Shown: in pieces, positions 42,929 to 51,633 of the stretch
How positions within the stretch are numbered: the stretch's first letter is position 1
How the letters are laid out: each line of letters starts with the position of its first letter
Source of the DNA: SPDF01 sp963812085
GTDB taxonomy: Bacteria; Gemmatimonadota; Gemmatimonadetes; Gemmatimonadales; GWC2-71-9
DNA length: 64,000 bases
Assembly: GCA_963812085.1 (NCBI GenBank)
Contig: CAWETL010000004.1
Span: 310,001-374,000 of the forward strand
Reading direction: 5' to 3'
Notes under the pieces: model-generated
What the model was told of the DNA's origin: nothing
The model's input: only the letters and a program-made list of their open reading frames with translations
Databases searched by the model: none
Position numbers and translations under genes: made by a program

Positions 42929-43563
42929 TGCTCATCACCATCTCCCGGCAATTCGGGGCCGGCGGCTCGCTGGTGGGGGGGTATGCCGCGAAGGCGCTCG
43001 GCTGGACCCTCGTGGATAACGACTTCGTGGGGCGGATCGCGACGCGCTCCGGCCTGCCCGAGGCGGAGGTGGCACGGCGCGACGAACGGGCACCAGGATT
43101 CCGCGAATGGCTGACCCGGGCGCTGAGCCGCGCCTCGCCCGAGCTGTTCCTCCCAACCCCCGAGACGCCGCTGGCGGAGGTGGAGGAGGCCGCGCTCGTG
43201 AAGACGACCGAGTCGGTGGTGGCCGACCTGGCGGCGGAAGGCCGGGTGGTCCTGGTGGGCCGGGCCGCGTCAGCCGTGCTGGGACGCAAGGAAGACGCCC
43301 TCCACATTCGCGTGGTGGCCCCGCGGGAGGCGCGCATCCGCGCCGTGATGGCCCGCCAGGCCCTCGGACCGGCAGAGGCGGAGCGGCTGATGGACACCAC
43401 CGACCAGAACCGGGCCCGGTATCACCGCGAGTACTACGATCGTGACTGGGCCGACCCGACGCATTTCCACGTGGTGGTCAACACCGGACTGCTCGGCTAC
43501 GACGGCGCGGGCGAGGTGGTGGTGGACATGGCACGGCGGCTCGGCTGGATCGGACGCGCCTGA
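42925..43563 (+). CDS. Cytidylate-kinase-like protein
   Basis: A 212-residue P-loop protein of the Cytidylate_kin2 type. It begins ITISRQFGAGGSLVGGYAAKALGW (P-loop at about 7-14), then VDNDFVGRIA, VVLVGRAASAVLG, HIRVVAPREARIRAVMAR and the ARYHREYYDRDWADPTHFHVVVNT segment found in this subgroup. The true substrate of such proteins is not established; canonical Cmk sequences differ. The start overlaps the MFS stop codon, so the two genes are coupled. Confidence 0.85.
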   Translation: MMLITISRQFGAGGSLVGGYAAKALGWTLVDNDFVGRIATRSGLPEAEVARRDERAPGFREWLTRALSRASPELFLPTPETPLAEVEEAALVKTTESVVADLAAEGRVVLVGRAASAVLGRKEDALHIRVVAPREARIRAVMARQALGPAEAERLMDTTDQNRARYHREYYDRDWADPTHFHVVVNTGLLGYDGAGEVVVDMARRLGWIGRA

Positions 43564-43607
43564 CGCGCCACGAATCGCGATGGGTCGAGAGACGGAGGGG
43601 AGTCTGG

Positions 43608-43796
43608 ATGCGAAGTGAACTGATGGTCTGCGGCCTGCTGGCGCTCGCGGCGTGTACCGGAGAAAAGCCGGCGCCTGCCACCCCCGTCCCTGACACGGTG
43701 GCCGTCCCGGCGGCCGCCGATAGCGCCCGCCGCCTCGACAGCGCCGCGCCACACGGTGATTCGATCATGGTGCGGGACACCGCCAAGGGCATCTAG
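43608..43796 (+). CDS. Small lipoprotein, 62 aa
   Basis: A 62-residue exported lipoprotein of unknown function. The signal ends with lipobox LAAC at residues 13-16, then a Pro/Ala/Asp-rich, probably unstructured tail. The start has GGAGGGGAG upstream at good spacing, which supports expression. It lies 45 bp after the kinase-like gene and 20 bp before the convergent epimerase. Confidence 0.6.
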   Translation: MRSELMVCGLLALAACTGEKPAPATPVPDTVAVPAAADSARRLDSAAPHGDSIMVRDTAKGI

Positions 43797-43816
43797 CCGC
43801 CCGACGGTCCGGCCGG

Positions 43817-44809
43817 TCAGCGGGTGGCCATGATCCGGCGAACACTTGCGACGATGGCCTGGCGATGATCGACGGACGGCCGCCAGTTGAGCTCGCTGTG
43901 CGCGCGGTCGGAGGTATACGGATTGCCGCCCCGCCAGAAGCTCACCGCACCCGTGAGGGTGCCCGGATAGAGCCCGGGCCCGATCAATTTCAGCAGCGCC
44001 TGCATTCCACGCGCCGCCGCGAGCGCGGCTTCTTCCGGCACTCGCACCGTGCGCACCGGCCGACCCACTCCCTCCGCCAGCGCCTCCACGAACTCGCGCG
44101 CCGTAATCTCTCCGTCGTTCGTGACGTTGTAGATCCGGCTGGCGGCGCCGGGCGTCTGCAGCGCGCGGATCGCCGCGTCCGCCACGCTCTCGGCGTGGAC
44201 CAGCGCCATGGCCCGGTCTCCGGCGCCGACCGTGGGGAGCCATCCGTGCCGCGCCACCGCGGACAGCTTCGGCAGGAACAGCCGGTCCCCCTCGCCGTAG
44301 ATCACGCACGGCCGGAGCATGACCGCCTCGAGCCCGAGGGCGACTTCCGCGCGCACCGCCTCCTCGGCCAGGCGCTTGCTGCGGGCGTAGTAGTCGTGTT
44401 CCTCGAGCGGCCCGAAGGGCGAGCGTTCTCCGCGGCTGCCCGGCGCGTCGTCGACCGCCTGCCGGCCGTAGACCGCCACCGACGAGACATGCACGAGCCG
44501 CGCGCCCATCCGGCGCGACGCCTGCGCCGCGAGCCGGGTGCCCTCGACATTGATCTTGAAGAAGGTGGGCCAGGGGGCCCGCGCGGAGATCAGCGCGGCG
44601 ACGTGAATGACCCCGTCCGCACCGGAGAGCGCGTCCCAGACCCGCGGATCCTCGACGGCGCCGAGGAGGGGCGTGGCGCCGAGCTCCCGCATGCGTGCGG
44701 CTCCCGCTTCGCTCCGCACCAGGGCGTCCACCTCGATCCCGCGGCGCCGGAGCTGGGCCACCACGGGTCCGCCCACCAGGCCGGTGCCCCCGGTCACGAA
44801 CACCCTCAT
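43817..44809 (-). CDS. NAD(P)-dependent epimerase/dehydratase
   Basis: A 330-residue extended short-chain dehydrogenase. The nucleotide-binding motif VTGGTGLVGGPVV is at 4-16. Catalytic residues lie in HVSSVAVYG and YYARSKRLAEE (the YxxxK pair). Substrate type is open: nucleotide sugars or other hydroxy/keto compounds such as in dihydroflavonol-reductase-like members. It is the last gene of the LON-glc-ygfZ operon. Its ATG overlaps the ygfZ stop codon by four bases. Confidence 0.88.
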   Translation of the reverse strand: MRVFVTGGTGLVGGPVVAQLRRRGIEVDALVRSEAGAARMRELGATPLLGAVEDPRVWDALSGADGVIHVAALISARAPWPTFFKINVEGTRLAAQASRRMGARLVHVSSVAVYGRQAVDDAPGSRGERSPFGPLEEHDYYARSKRLAEEAVRAEVALGLEAVMLRPCVIYGEGDRLFLPKLSAVARHGWLPTVGAGDRAMALVHAESVADAAIRALQTPGAASRIYNVTNDGEITAREFVEALAEGVGRPVRTVRVPEEAALAAARGMQALLKLIGPGLYPGTLTGAVSFWRGGNPYTSDRAHSELNWRPSVDHRQAIVASVRRIMATR

Positions 44810-45783
44810 CCTTCGAGATCCGCCGCGCTGAACGGGAGGTCGGTGATCTCGGCGCGCGCGCCTCCCGCGGTCACCCGATCCCGCGGCCCGAGCTCCCGCC
44901 TCACGATGCCGAGGCCGAGCACGCGGTCAGGCAGGGCCAGGAGGGAGCCGATCCGGCCGACGCTCTTGTCCCCGGCGAGGATCGTGTCGTCCATCGGCCG
45001 GTCGCCGTGCCAGCGTATGCCACGAAGCTGCCGGTTGGCGTGCCCGCGAAAATGCAGCCGCGCGACCGTTTCCTGCCCGGTGTAGCAACCCTTGGTGTAC
45101 GAGACACCACCATGCTCGTCGAACCGCACCTCCTGGGGCAGGGTGCGTTCGTCGATCTCCGCACCGAGCGCCGGCCAGCCCGCGAGGATCCGGCTCCCTT
45201 CGGCATCTGCCACGCCGCCGCGCGCCATCCCGGCGGCCTGAAGTACGCTGCCCACCCCTGCCATGGCTTCGGGCGTCCCGAGGAGCAAGATGGCAAATGG
45301 TCCGTGTGTCGGGACCGCGGCGAGGAAGCTCCCCGCCGAAGTCTCGCCCTGCAGGACCCCCCCGGGCACGGGGAGCCTGCCGAGGGGCAGGACGGGCCAT
45401 CGCTCTGCCGCGGCATCCCCGAGCAGGTGGAGCGCCGTCGTCGTCGCGGAAATTTCCGATGCGGTGGCGAGTCGGGGCGGCAATGAGCGCAGGAAGGTGG
45501 TGGCGACGAGGTCTCGGGCGGCGGCGGGCAGGACGAGGGTCAGGTCATCGCCAGTCCGAAGGGACCAGCCGTCGGCGACGATCATCCCTTTCGGCGTGAG
45601 CAGCGCGCCGTAGGTGAAGGCGCCTTCCTCGGGCTGGAGGAGGTCGTTGGTCCAGAGTCCCTGGAGGCAATTGAGGGCACCGGGCCCCGTGATCCGGAAC
45701 AGGGCGGCCTGGGCGCCGGCCAGGACGGCGCCGCTCCGGAGGCGATGCAGTTGTTCGAAATCGAGTACGGTGACGGGGAGCAT
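44806..45783 (-). CDS. ygfZ: Folate-binding YgfZ-like protein
   Basis: A 325-residue tetrahydrofolate-binding protein related to GcvT that helps assemble or repair certain 4Fe-4S clusters. The family signature KGCYTGQE lies near residues 228-235. N-terminal ALFRITGPGALNCLQGLWTNDL and the mid segment GALLTPKGMIVAD also match. It lies 9 bp after glcF on the same strand. GlcF contains two 4Fe-4S clusters, so the linkage may be functional. Confidence 0.9.
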   Translation of the reverse strand: MLPVTVLDFEQLHRLRSGAVLAGAQAALFRITGPGALNCLQGLWTNDLLQPEEGAFTYGALLTPKGMIVADGWSLRTGDDLTLVLPAAARDLVATTFLRSLPPRLATASEISATTTALHLLGDAAAERWPVLPLGRLPVPGGVLQGETSAGSFLAAVPTHGPFAILLLGTPEAMAGVGSVLQAAGMARGGVADAEGSRILAGWPALGAEIDERTLPQEVRFDEHGGVSYTKGCYTGQETVARLHFRGHANRQLRGIRWHGDRPMDDTILAGDKSVGRIGSLLALPDRVLGLGIVRRELGPRDRVTAGGARAEITDLPFSAADLEG

Positions 45784-45792
45784 CGCCGAAAG

Positions 45793-47058
45793 CTAGCGAC
45801 CCGGCGCCTCGGCGGAGTCGTACGCGCCGGACAGCTGGTAGGCCATGTCGAGCAGCTCGACCGGGTGCGCCACCCGCGCAGCGACGCCCGCCGCCAGGAG
45901 CCCGGCTCCGATCTGCATCAGGCAGCCCGGGTTTCCCGTGGCGATCATGCCCGGGACAGGCACGACCGACCCGATCGATTCGAGCTTGGCGGCCAGGACT
46001 TCACGGGAGAGTCCGGGCTCGAGGAGCGAGTAGATGCCGGCACTGCCGCAGCAGCGGTCGGCCCCCGGGAGTTCGCGGAGCCTGAGCCCCTCGATGGCCC
46101 GAAGCACCGCCAGCGGGGCGGCGTGCACGCGCTGCGCGTGCTGGAGGTGGCAGGGCGCGTCGTAGGCCACGTCGAGGTCGAGCGGGCCGGCCGGCCGGGG
46201 CCCCCGGTCGGCCAGCAGTTCGGTCACGTCGCGCACGCGGCCCGCGAACGCCGTTGCCTCCGGTCCCTCGAGCAGCGCGCCGTACTCCTTGAGCAGCGCG
46301 CCGCATCCCGCGCTGTCCACGGCGATGAAATCGGCGGCGCCGAACGCGGCGACGTTGGCGCGGGCCAGGGTCCGCGCCCCGGCGTGGTCACCCGCGTGCT
46401 CGTGCAGGGCGCCGCAACAGCCCTGTCCGCGCACTTCCACCACCCGGTAGCCGTTGACCTCGAGCGTCCGTCGCGCCGCGGCGTGGACATGCGGAAAGAG
46501 GGTGTCCATGACGCAGCCCGCGAACAGCGCCACCGTGGGGCCGGACCCGCGGTTGGCCGCGGCGCGGGGCAGGGGGGCCGTGGGGCGGAGAGGCGGCGCG
46601 GTGGATGCAAGCATCCCGAACGAGAAGGACAGGCGTCCGCCACCGGCGAGCATGCGGGGGAGGCCGGTGGACCGCAGCCACCGGGCGATGGTGAACAGCG
46701 GGCGCCAGAGCAGCTCGGTGGAGAACACCCCTAACACGACGCGCGCCGTGGCTGGCATGCCGCGCGCGTCCGCCAGGATGCTTCGCGCCGCGGCCAGTCC
46801 CTGGCCATAGGAGACGCCCGACGGGCAGGCGGGCTCGCAGCCGCGGCAGCCGAGGCAGCGGTCGAGATGGTGGCCGAGCGAGGCGTCGGTGGGGAGCAGC
46901 TCGCCGTTGGCGAGCGCCCGCATCAGCACGATGCGTCCGCGCGGGCTGTCGTTCTCGTCGCCGGTGGCGAGGTAGGTCGGGCAGGCGGGCAGGCAGAATC
47001 CGCAGTGGACGCACGGCGCCAGCGGCTCGGCGATCGACGCGGACGCTCCGCCGCTCAC
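45793..47058 (-). CDS. glcF: Glycolate oxidase iron-sulfur subunit
   Basis: A 421-residue subunit carrying electrons from the flavin subunits to the respiratory chain. The ferredoxin motifs CVHCGFCLPACP (about 16-27) and CLGCRGCEPACP (about 68-79) are complete. Two CCG-type domains follow (GQGCCGALHEH and DRCCGSAG), each with upstream Cys-containing loops, VALFAGCVMD and VAYDAPCHL. GTG start overlapping the glcE stop (GTGA). Lactate-oxidase LldE/F-type relatives are possible, but the gene order with glcD and glcE supports glycolate or a similar 2-hydroxy acid. Confidence 0.92.
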   Translation of the reverse strand: MSGGASASIAEPLAPCVHCGFCLPACPTYLATGDENDSPRGRIVLMRALANGELLPTDASLGHHLDRCLGCRGCEPACPSGVSYGQGLAAARSILADARGMPATARVVLGVFSTELLWRPLFTIARWLRSTGLPRMLAGGGRLSFSFGMLASTAPPLRPTAPLPRAAANRGSGPTVALFAGCVMDTLFPHVHAAARRTLEVNGYRVVEVRGQGCCGALHEHAGDHAGARTLARANVAAFGAADFIAVDSAGCGALLKEYGALLEGPEATAFAGRVRDVTELLADRGPRPAGPLDLDVAYDAPCHLQHAQRVHAAPLAVLRAIEGLRLRELPGADRCCGSAGIYSLLEPGLSREVLAAKLESIGSVVPVPGMIATGNPGCLMQIGAGLLAAGVAARVAHPVELLDMAYQLSGAYDSAEAPGR

Positions 47059-48269
47059 GCGTCCGCCCCATCAATGGCCACCACGAGCCGGCCGGACGGA
47101 TCGAAGACCTCCCGGAGCTGGGCCACCAACGGGCCCACGCCCTCGCGGTACGCGCCGAAATGTCCGATGGCCTGGCGCACCGCCCAGGGGGCCCGCTCCA
47201 CGGTGAGCGGCACTTCACGGGCCGCCGCGAGGCCGCGGAGCGTGCGCAGCCGGTCCGGCGAAGCCTCGCCGGCCCAGCGCAGGCCGCCCTGCAGCGCGCC
47301 GGCCCAGACCAGTCCTTCGTCGAGGTGCTGGCCGACGAGGTCGATCATCTCGTCGAGTCCCGGGGCGAGGACGCCGAGCCGCAGCGTCACGGCCGCTCCG
47401 CTGGCGGCGTGGGTGGCCAGGTGCCAGAACGCGTGCGCTCCGTCCTTGTCGAGCTCGGCCCATCCGAGGTCGGTCACGGCAAGGAGCAGGGCGCGTTCGG
47501 CGTCCACGCTGGCATCGGAGCCGACGAGCCGCGCGGCGAGCACCCAGTCGGAGTCCGCCGCCACCGCGGGCGAGAGCAGTTCGAGCGCCGCCGGCTGCGC
47601 GTGGGCCTCGATGAGGTCGCGCGCTGCGCTGGTCAGGTGGTCGCGCGGGCCGCGCGCGAGCAGGGTGGCCTCGGCGTGGGGACGGGTGCGGAGCCGGAGA
47701 TGCAGCGTCGTCAGCACGCCGAAGGCCCCGAAGCCCCCGACTTGCAGTCGCGTGAGGTCGTAGCCCGCCACGTTCTTGACCACGGTCCCGCCCGGGCGAA
47801 CGACCCGGCCGTCTCCCGTGACGGCCGTGCAGCCGAGGACGTGATCGCGCACCGGACCGAACCCGGCGCGGAGGGCCCCCGCGGTGGCGGTGGCGAGCAC
47901 CGAGCCGATCGTGCGGTCGGGGCGTCCCGGCGGGTCGAGGGCCAGCCACATCCCGTCGGCGGCGAGGCGGCGCTGGAGCGCGTCGACCGCGACCCCCGCC
48001 TCGACCGTCGCGACGAGGTCGGCGGGGTGGACGGCCAGGATGCGGTCCAGGCCCCGCGTGGTGAGGGCAAAGTCGGCGGGTGCGTCCGCCGGGAGCCAAC
48101 TCCCGTGGCCCTCCACGCGAACCCGCCACCCGGCCTCCTCCGCCACGCCGAGGGTCGCCGCCACGGCGTCCACGCTGTCGGGCACGGCGCGCGGCAGGCC
48201 GTCGGGGTCCCGGCTCACCGCCGCCCCCCCGAGGAGCGCGCGCAGCCGATCGAGCACGGCTGAACTCAT
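47055..48269 (-). CDS. glcE: Glycolate oxidase FAD-binding subunit GlcE-like
   Basis: A 404-residue FAD_binding_4 protein shorter than GlcD, as is typical for GlcE. The FAD-binding part is at about 28-205 with HGSWLPAD, GLDRILAVHPADLVATVEAGV, TIGSVLATATAGALRAGFGPVRD and GGTVVKNVAGYDLTRL. The C-terminus has VFDPSGRLV. It overlaps glcD upstream (start 48269 against stop 48266) and glcF downstream, so the three subunits are translated together. Confidence 0.9.
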   Translation of the reverse strand: MSSAVLDRLRALLGGAAVSRDPDGLPRAVPDSVDAVAATLGVAEEAGWRVRVEGHGSWLPADAPADFALTTRGLDRILAVHPADLVATVEAGVAVDALQRRLAADGMWLALDPPGRPDRTIGSVLATATAGALRAGFGPVRDHVLGCTAVTGDGRVVRPGGTVVKNVAGYDLTRLQVGGFGAFGVLTTLHLRLRTRPHAEATLLARGPRDHLTSAARDLIEAHAQPAALELLSPAVAADSDWVLAARLVGSDASVDAERALLLAVTDLGWAELDKDGAHAFWHLATHAASGAAVTLRLGVLAPGLDEMIDLVGQHLDEGLVWAGALQGGLRWAGEASPDRLRTLRGLAAAREVPLTVERAPWAVRQAIGHFGAYREGVGPLVAQLREVFDPSGRLVVAIDGADA

Positions 48270-49681
48270 GTCCGCGCCCCCCGGTGCCATTCCCGGCAGG
48301 CGTGGAGGGGGATCACCTTGCCGGGATTGGCCCGCCCGCTTGGGTCGAAGGCGTTGCGGACGGCACGCATGGCCCCGAGGGTCTCCGCGTCGAAGGCATC
48401 GGGCATGTACTCGATCTTGTCGCTGCCGACGCCATGCTCGCCCGTGATGCTGCCGCCCACCGCCAGGCACGCGTGCATGATGTCGCGGTTGGCGGCGTGG
48501 ACGCGCGCCACGAGCGCCGGGTCTCGGCTGTCGAAGCTGATGTTGGGGTGGAGGTTGCCGTCGCCGGCGTGGAACACATTGGCCACGGTGAGTCCGTGGC
48601 GAGTCGCGATGGCGGCCACCTGGTCGAGAATGTCGGGCAGCGCGCTCCTCGGCACCACCGCGTCCTGGACCGCGAGATCGGGCGCGATCCGCCCCATGGC
48701 ACCGAAGGCCTTCTTCCTTCCCTGCCAGAGCCGCGCCCGCTCCGCCGGCGTCTCCGCCTGGCGCACTTCGGTGGCGCCATGCCGAAGGAGGAGCGTCTCG
48801 ACCGCCGCGGCTTCTGCCGCCGCCGCCGCCGGAGAGCCGTCCACTTCGACCAGCAGCACGGCGGCGGCGTCCACCGGGTAGCCGGCGGCGTAGATCGACG
48901 CCTCCACGGCGCGGACGCACGCCTGGTCCATCATCTCCATCGCCGCCGGGACGATGCCGGCGGCGATGATGCCGCTGACGGCTTCGCTGGCGGCACGGAG
49001 GGTCGGGAACGCGGCGAGAAGGGTGCGGACGGCGGGCGGCAGCGGCTCGAGCCGCAACGTGATCTGGAGGGCGATGCCGAACATCCCTTCGCTGCCGACG
49101 AACAGCCCGACCAGGTCGGGTCCCCACGGCTCGCCGCTGGGTGAGCCCAGGCGCGCCAGCCGGCCGTCGGGCAGCAGGATGTCGAGCGCGACGACGTGAT
49201 TCGTGGTGACGCCATACTTGAGGCAGTGCGGGCCGCCGGCGTTCTCGGCCACGTTCCCCCCGAGCGTGCACGCCGTCTGGCTCGATGGATCGGGCGCGTA
49301 ATAGAGTCCGTGGGGCAACGCCGCCTCCGAGAGCCGCGCGTTGACGACTCCCGGTTCCACGACCGCGCGCCGTGAGGCAGGATCGAGGCGCAGGATGTGG
49401 TTGAGCCGGGTGAGGATCACGAGGACCGCGTCGCCGCCGGCCAAGGCGCCGCCGGAGAGGCCGGTGCCCGCGCCGCGCGCCACGAAGGGGACGGCGGCGA
49501 GGTGGAGCAGTCGAATGACGTCGGTGAGTTCGCGCCGGTCGCCGGGGAGCACGGCCAATGCGGGGCGCGAGGCGTGGGTGGGAAGCCCGTCGGCTTCGTA
49601 CGCGGCGAGTTCGGCGGGCCGGGAGCGGACCCAGCGCGGACCGACGATCCGCGCGAGTTCGGCCCGAAGCGCCTCGCTCAC
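48266..49681 (-). CDS. glcD: Glycolate oxidase subunit GlcD-like (FAD-linked oxidase)
   Basis: A 471-residue catalytic flavoprotein oxidising glycolate or another 2-hydroxy acid. The FAD domain has VPFVARGAGTGLSGGAL, TLGGNVAENAGGPHCLKYGVTTNHV and FVGSEGMFGI. The C-terminal oxidase domain carries the catalytic-type motifs VFHAGDGNLHPN and TGEHGVGSDKIEYM. GTG start at 49681 overlaps the stop of the LON-domain gene (GTGA). A longer reading upstream has no family resemblance. Homologues acting on D-lactate are close, so the substrate is inferred from the D-E-F gene order. Confidence 0.92.
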   Translation of the reverse strand: MSEALRAELARIVGPRWVRSRPAELAAYEADGLPTHASRPALAVLPGDRRELTDVIRLLHLAAVPFVARGAGTGLSGGALAGGDAVLVILTRLNHILRLDPASRRAVVEPGVVNARLSEAALPHGLYYAPDPSSQTACTLGGNVAENAGGPHCLKYGVTTNHVVALDILLPDGRLARLGSPSGEPWGPDLVGLFVGSEGMFGIALQITLRLEPLPPAVRTLLAAFPTLRAASEAVSGIIAAGIVPAAMEMMDQACVRAVEASIYAAGYPVDAAAVLLVEVDGSPAAAAAEAAAVETLLLRHGATEVRQAETPAERARLWQGRKKAFGAMGRIAPDLAVQDAVVPRSALPDILDQVAAIATRHGLTVANVFHAGDGNLHPNISFDSRDPALVARVHAANRDIMHACLAVGGSITGEHGVGSDKIEYMPDAFDAETLGAMRAVRNAFDPSGRANPGKVIPLHACREWHRGART

Positions 49682-50343
49682 GTCGCGACGACGATGTCGG
49701 GGTGGGGGCCGCCCTTTCCGTTGGTGCGCGCCCGGCTGTGGACCCGCGCCCGCGCCGCGGCTTCCATGGCGAGCGGAGGCAGCAGTTCCAGGAGCAGCGC
49801 CACCCGTTCGGAGGCGGTGCGGAGCTCGAGGAGACGGCGCTTCACGGGAAACTCGAAGTCCACCGCCGCCGCAACCTGGAAAGAGAGCGCCTCGGCGTCG
49901 TCCGCCCACTCGGTCCGGTCGCCCGGCCCGCCGAGGGTCTCGATGGCGTCGAGGTAGCTCGTGGCCACCTCGCGAAGCGCCGCGTGGACCTCGGGTGGCA
50001 CCTCGGGACCGGGCAGGTCGTCGAAGGTGTCCACCAGACCGATCAGGTACGGCGTGGAGCCGGTGACGCCCTGGCGCAGGAGGAATCGCCGCTCGCCCAC
50101 GACCACGATGTTCGAGCGGCCGTCCGGGAGTTGCTGGGACGCGCGCACCCGCGCGACGCAGCCCACCGTCCCCGGCAGGGGAGGGCTTCCGTCGCGACCG
50201 GCAGGCAGGAGGCCGAAGCGCTCGTCGCCGGCCAGGCAGTCCGACAGCATGGCGCGGTAGCGGGGCTCAAAGATGTGCAGCGGGAGCGGCGTCCCCGGAA
50301 AGAGCACCATGTCGAGCGGGAAGAGCGGGAGCCGGGAGGGCAT
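49678..50343 (-). CDS. LON substrate-binding (LonN) domain protein
   Basis: A 221-residue stand-alone LON N-terminal-type domain with no ATPase or protease part. It opens with LPLFPLDMVLFPGTPLPLHIFEPRYRAM, then VGCVARVRASQQLPDGRSNIVVVGERRF, and a helical C-terminal half. Related single-domain proteins are widespread and of unclear role, perhaps substrate recognition. It is the first gene of the six-gene operon and is translationally coupled to glcD. Confidence 0.88.
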   Translation of the reverse strand: MPSRLPLFPLDMVLFPGTPLPLHIFEPRYRAMLSDCLAGDERFGLLPAGRDGSPPLPGTVGCVARVRASQQLPDGRSNIVVVGERRFLLRQGVTGSTPYLIGLVDTFDDLPGPEVPPEVHAALREVATSYLDAIETLGGPGDRTEWADDAEALSFQVAAAVDFEFPVKRRLLELRTASERVALLLELLPPLAMEAAARARVHSRARTNGKGGPHPDIVVAT

Positions 50344-50392
50344 GCCGGAAATCTAGCGCATCATCAGGGCGGGAGGCATCCGCAGAAGCCGA

Positions 50393-50424
50393 CGACCCTC
50401 CCCGCGGCTGGGCGGAGAGGGTCG
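50393..50424 (-). terminator. Hairpin downstream of the sigma factor gene
   Basis: CGACCCTC (50393-50400) pairs with GAGGGTCG (50417-50424), with extra GC pairing inside the loop. It lies between the sigma-factor stop codon and the LON-domain gene. It probably separates the two transcripts, though no T-run follows. Confidence 0.5.
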
Positions 50425-50456
50425 GTCCGGGGTCCGGGACGGCGCGGCGGTCCCGC

Positions 50457-51350
50457 TTACGCGGCGCCCCACATCCCGTTGAGGCCCTTCACGTCGGGGG
50501 CCTGGCGCAGCTTCTCGAAGGCGCGCTCCCGGATCTGGCGGATCCGCTCGCGGGTGACGCCCAGCAGTTCGCCGATGCGCTCGAGGGTCATCGCGTCGGA
50601 CCCCTCGTCGAGTCCGTAATACAGATAGAGGATCTTCCGTTCCCGCGGGGTGAGGTAGCGGTCGAAGAGCCGGTCGATGAACTCGCGGGTCAGTCGGGCG
50701 TCGGTGTGCTCCTCGATGTCGTTGCCCCCGGGTCCGGGGAAGCGCTCGCCGAAGGTGCTCGCCCCGCGGTCGCTCCGTTCGACGGGCGCGTCGAGGGACA
50801 TCTCGCCCGAGCTCATCCGCCGCGCCAGCCGGACGTTCTCGACCGAGTCGTTCAGCGCGGTGGCCACCTCCCGGTCGGTGGGCTCGCGGCCCATCTCCTG
50901 GGCCAGGAAGCTTTCGGCGCGGGACATCTTGATCAGCGCGGAGTTCTGGTTGAGCGGGATGCGCACGCTGCGGGTCTGCTCCGCGAGCGCCTTGAGGACG
51001 GCCTGGCGGACCCACCAGACGGCGTACGAGATGAACTTGACGCCGTGGTCGGGATCGAACTTGCGGACCGCCTTGAGGAGCCCTTCGTTCCCGATCGCCA
51101 CGAGCTCGGAGAGATCGAGGCCGTGCCCCTGGTACTTCTTCACGTAGGAGATGACGAAGCGGAGGTTGGCCGTGACCAGGCGCTCGGCCGCCTTTTCGTC
51201 TCCATCCTGGGCCCGCCGCGCCAGCCGCTTTTCCTCGGCGGGGTCGGTGATCATCGGCAGCTTCTGGATGTCGTGGAGGTATTGGTCGAAGGCCCCGGTC
51301 GGAACCGCACGAAAGAGGGGTTTTGCCTTGCTGACAACGCCGTGGGCCAT
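50457..51350 (-). CDS. RNA polymerase sigma factor, RpoD/group 2 type
   Basis: A 297-residue sigma-70 protein lacking the long region 1.1 of a full primary sigma factor. Region 1.2 begins at FDQYLHDIQKLPMITDPAEE. Region 2 is AAERLVTANLRFVISYVKKYQGHGLDLSELV and FDPDHGVKFISYAVWWVRQAVLKALAEQTRSVRIP. Regions 3 and 4 end with LTPRERKILYLYYGLDEG and LGVTRERIRQIRERAFEKLR. Region 2.4 is near-identical in type to RpoD, so it should read ordinary -10/-35 promoters. It is either a short primary sigma factor or an alternative RpoD-like one. A near-consensus promoter lies at 51434-51462. Confidence 0.93.
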   Translation of the reverse strand: MAHGVVSKAKPLFRAVPTGAFDQYLHDIQKLPMITDPAEEKRLARRAQDGDEKAAERLVTANLRFVISYVKKYQGHGLDLSELVAIGNEGLLKAVRKFDPDHGVKFISYAVWWVRQAVLKALAEQTRSVRIPLNQNSALIKMSRAESFLAQEMGREPTDREVATALNDSVENVRLARRMSSGEMSLDAPVERSDRGASTFGERFPGPGGNDIEEHTDARLTREFIDRLFDRYLTPRERKILYLYYGLDEGSDAMTLERIGELLGVTRERIRQIRERAFEKLRQAPDVKGLNGMWGAA

Positions 51351-51433
51351 GGTCGTCCCCGTGGGTGGTAGCGCGAGCAGAACGCGGTTCTGGAATTGGG
51401 AGTGCGGTGCCGCGGAATGGCGACCGGTGTGCG

Positions 51434-51462
51434 AATATAGGACACGCCTAAAAACTGGTCAA
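51434..51462 (-). promoter_or_regulatory. Strong promoter of the sigma factor gene
   Basis: On the minus strand, TTGACC (51462-51457) is 17 bp from TATATT (51439-51434), giving a start about 75 nt before the ATG at 51350. This is the best sigma-70-type promoter match I found in the window. It lies in an AT-rich island. Confidence 0.8.
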
Positions 51463-51633
51463 GCAATATTTTCTTTCCACATCACAAACTATTCACCTTG
51501 AATGGGTTGGAAAATTCCTCCACTTTTGCCACAAGTCCAAGTGGGCGGAAAAGGTGAATGAACGTTGTAACCGATTCTAAATAAATCAGTTACCAATTCA
51601 CACGAATTAGCTATTTTGTGGATAGATGTGGAT
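51463..51633. other. AT-rich intergenic island with imperfect inverted repeat
   Basis: The stretch between aroB and the sigma-factor promoter is strikingly AT-rich compared with the roughly 70% GC around it. GTAACCGATT (51567-51576) and AATCAGTTAC (51584-51593) pair with one mismatch and may be the aroB terminator or an operator. TTCACCTTGAA and AAGGTGAA (about 51492-51558) are a second inverted pair. No gene is seen. Confidence 0.5.

Noticed and set aside
51463..51633. CRISPR array or replication origin in the AT-rich stretch
   Set aside because: There are no regularly spaced direct repeats, no cas genes and no cluster of DnaA-box-like sequences. The inverted repeats fit regulatory or terminator roles.
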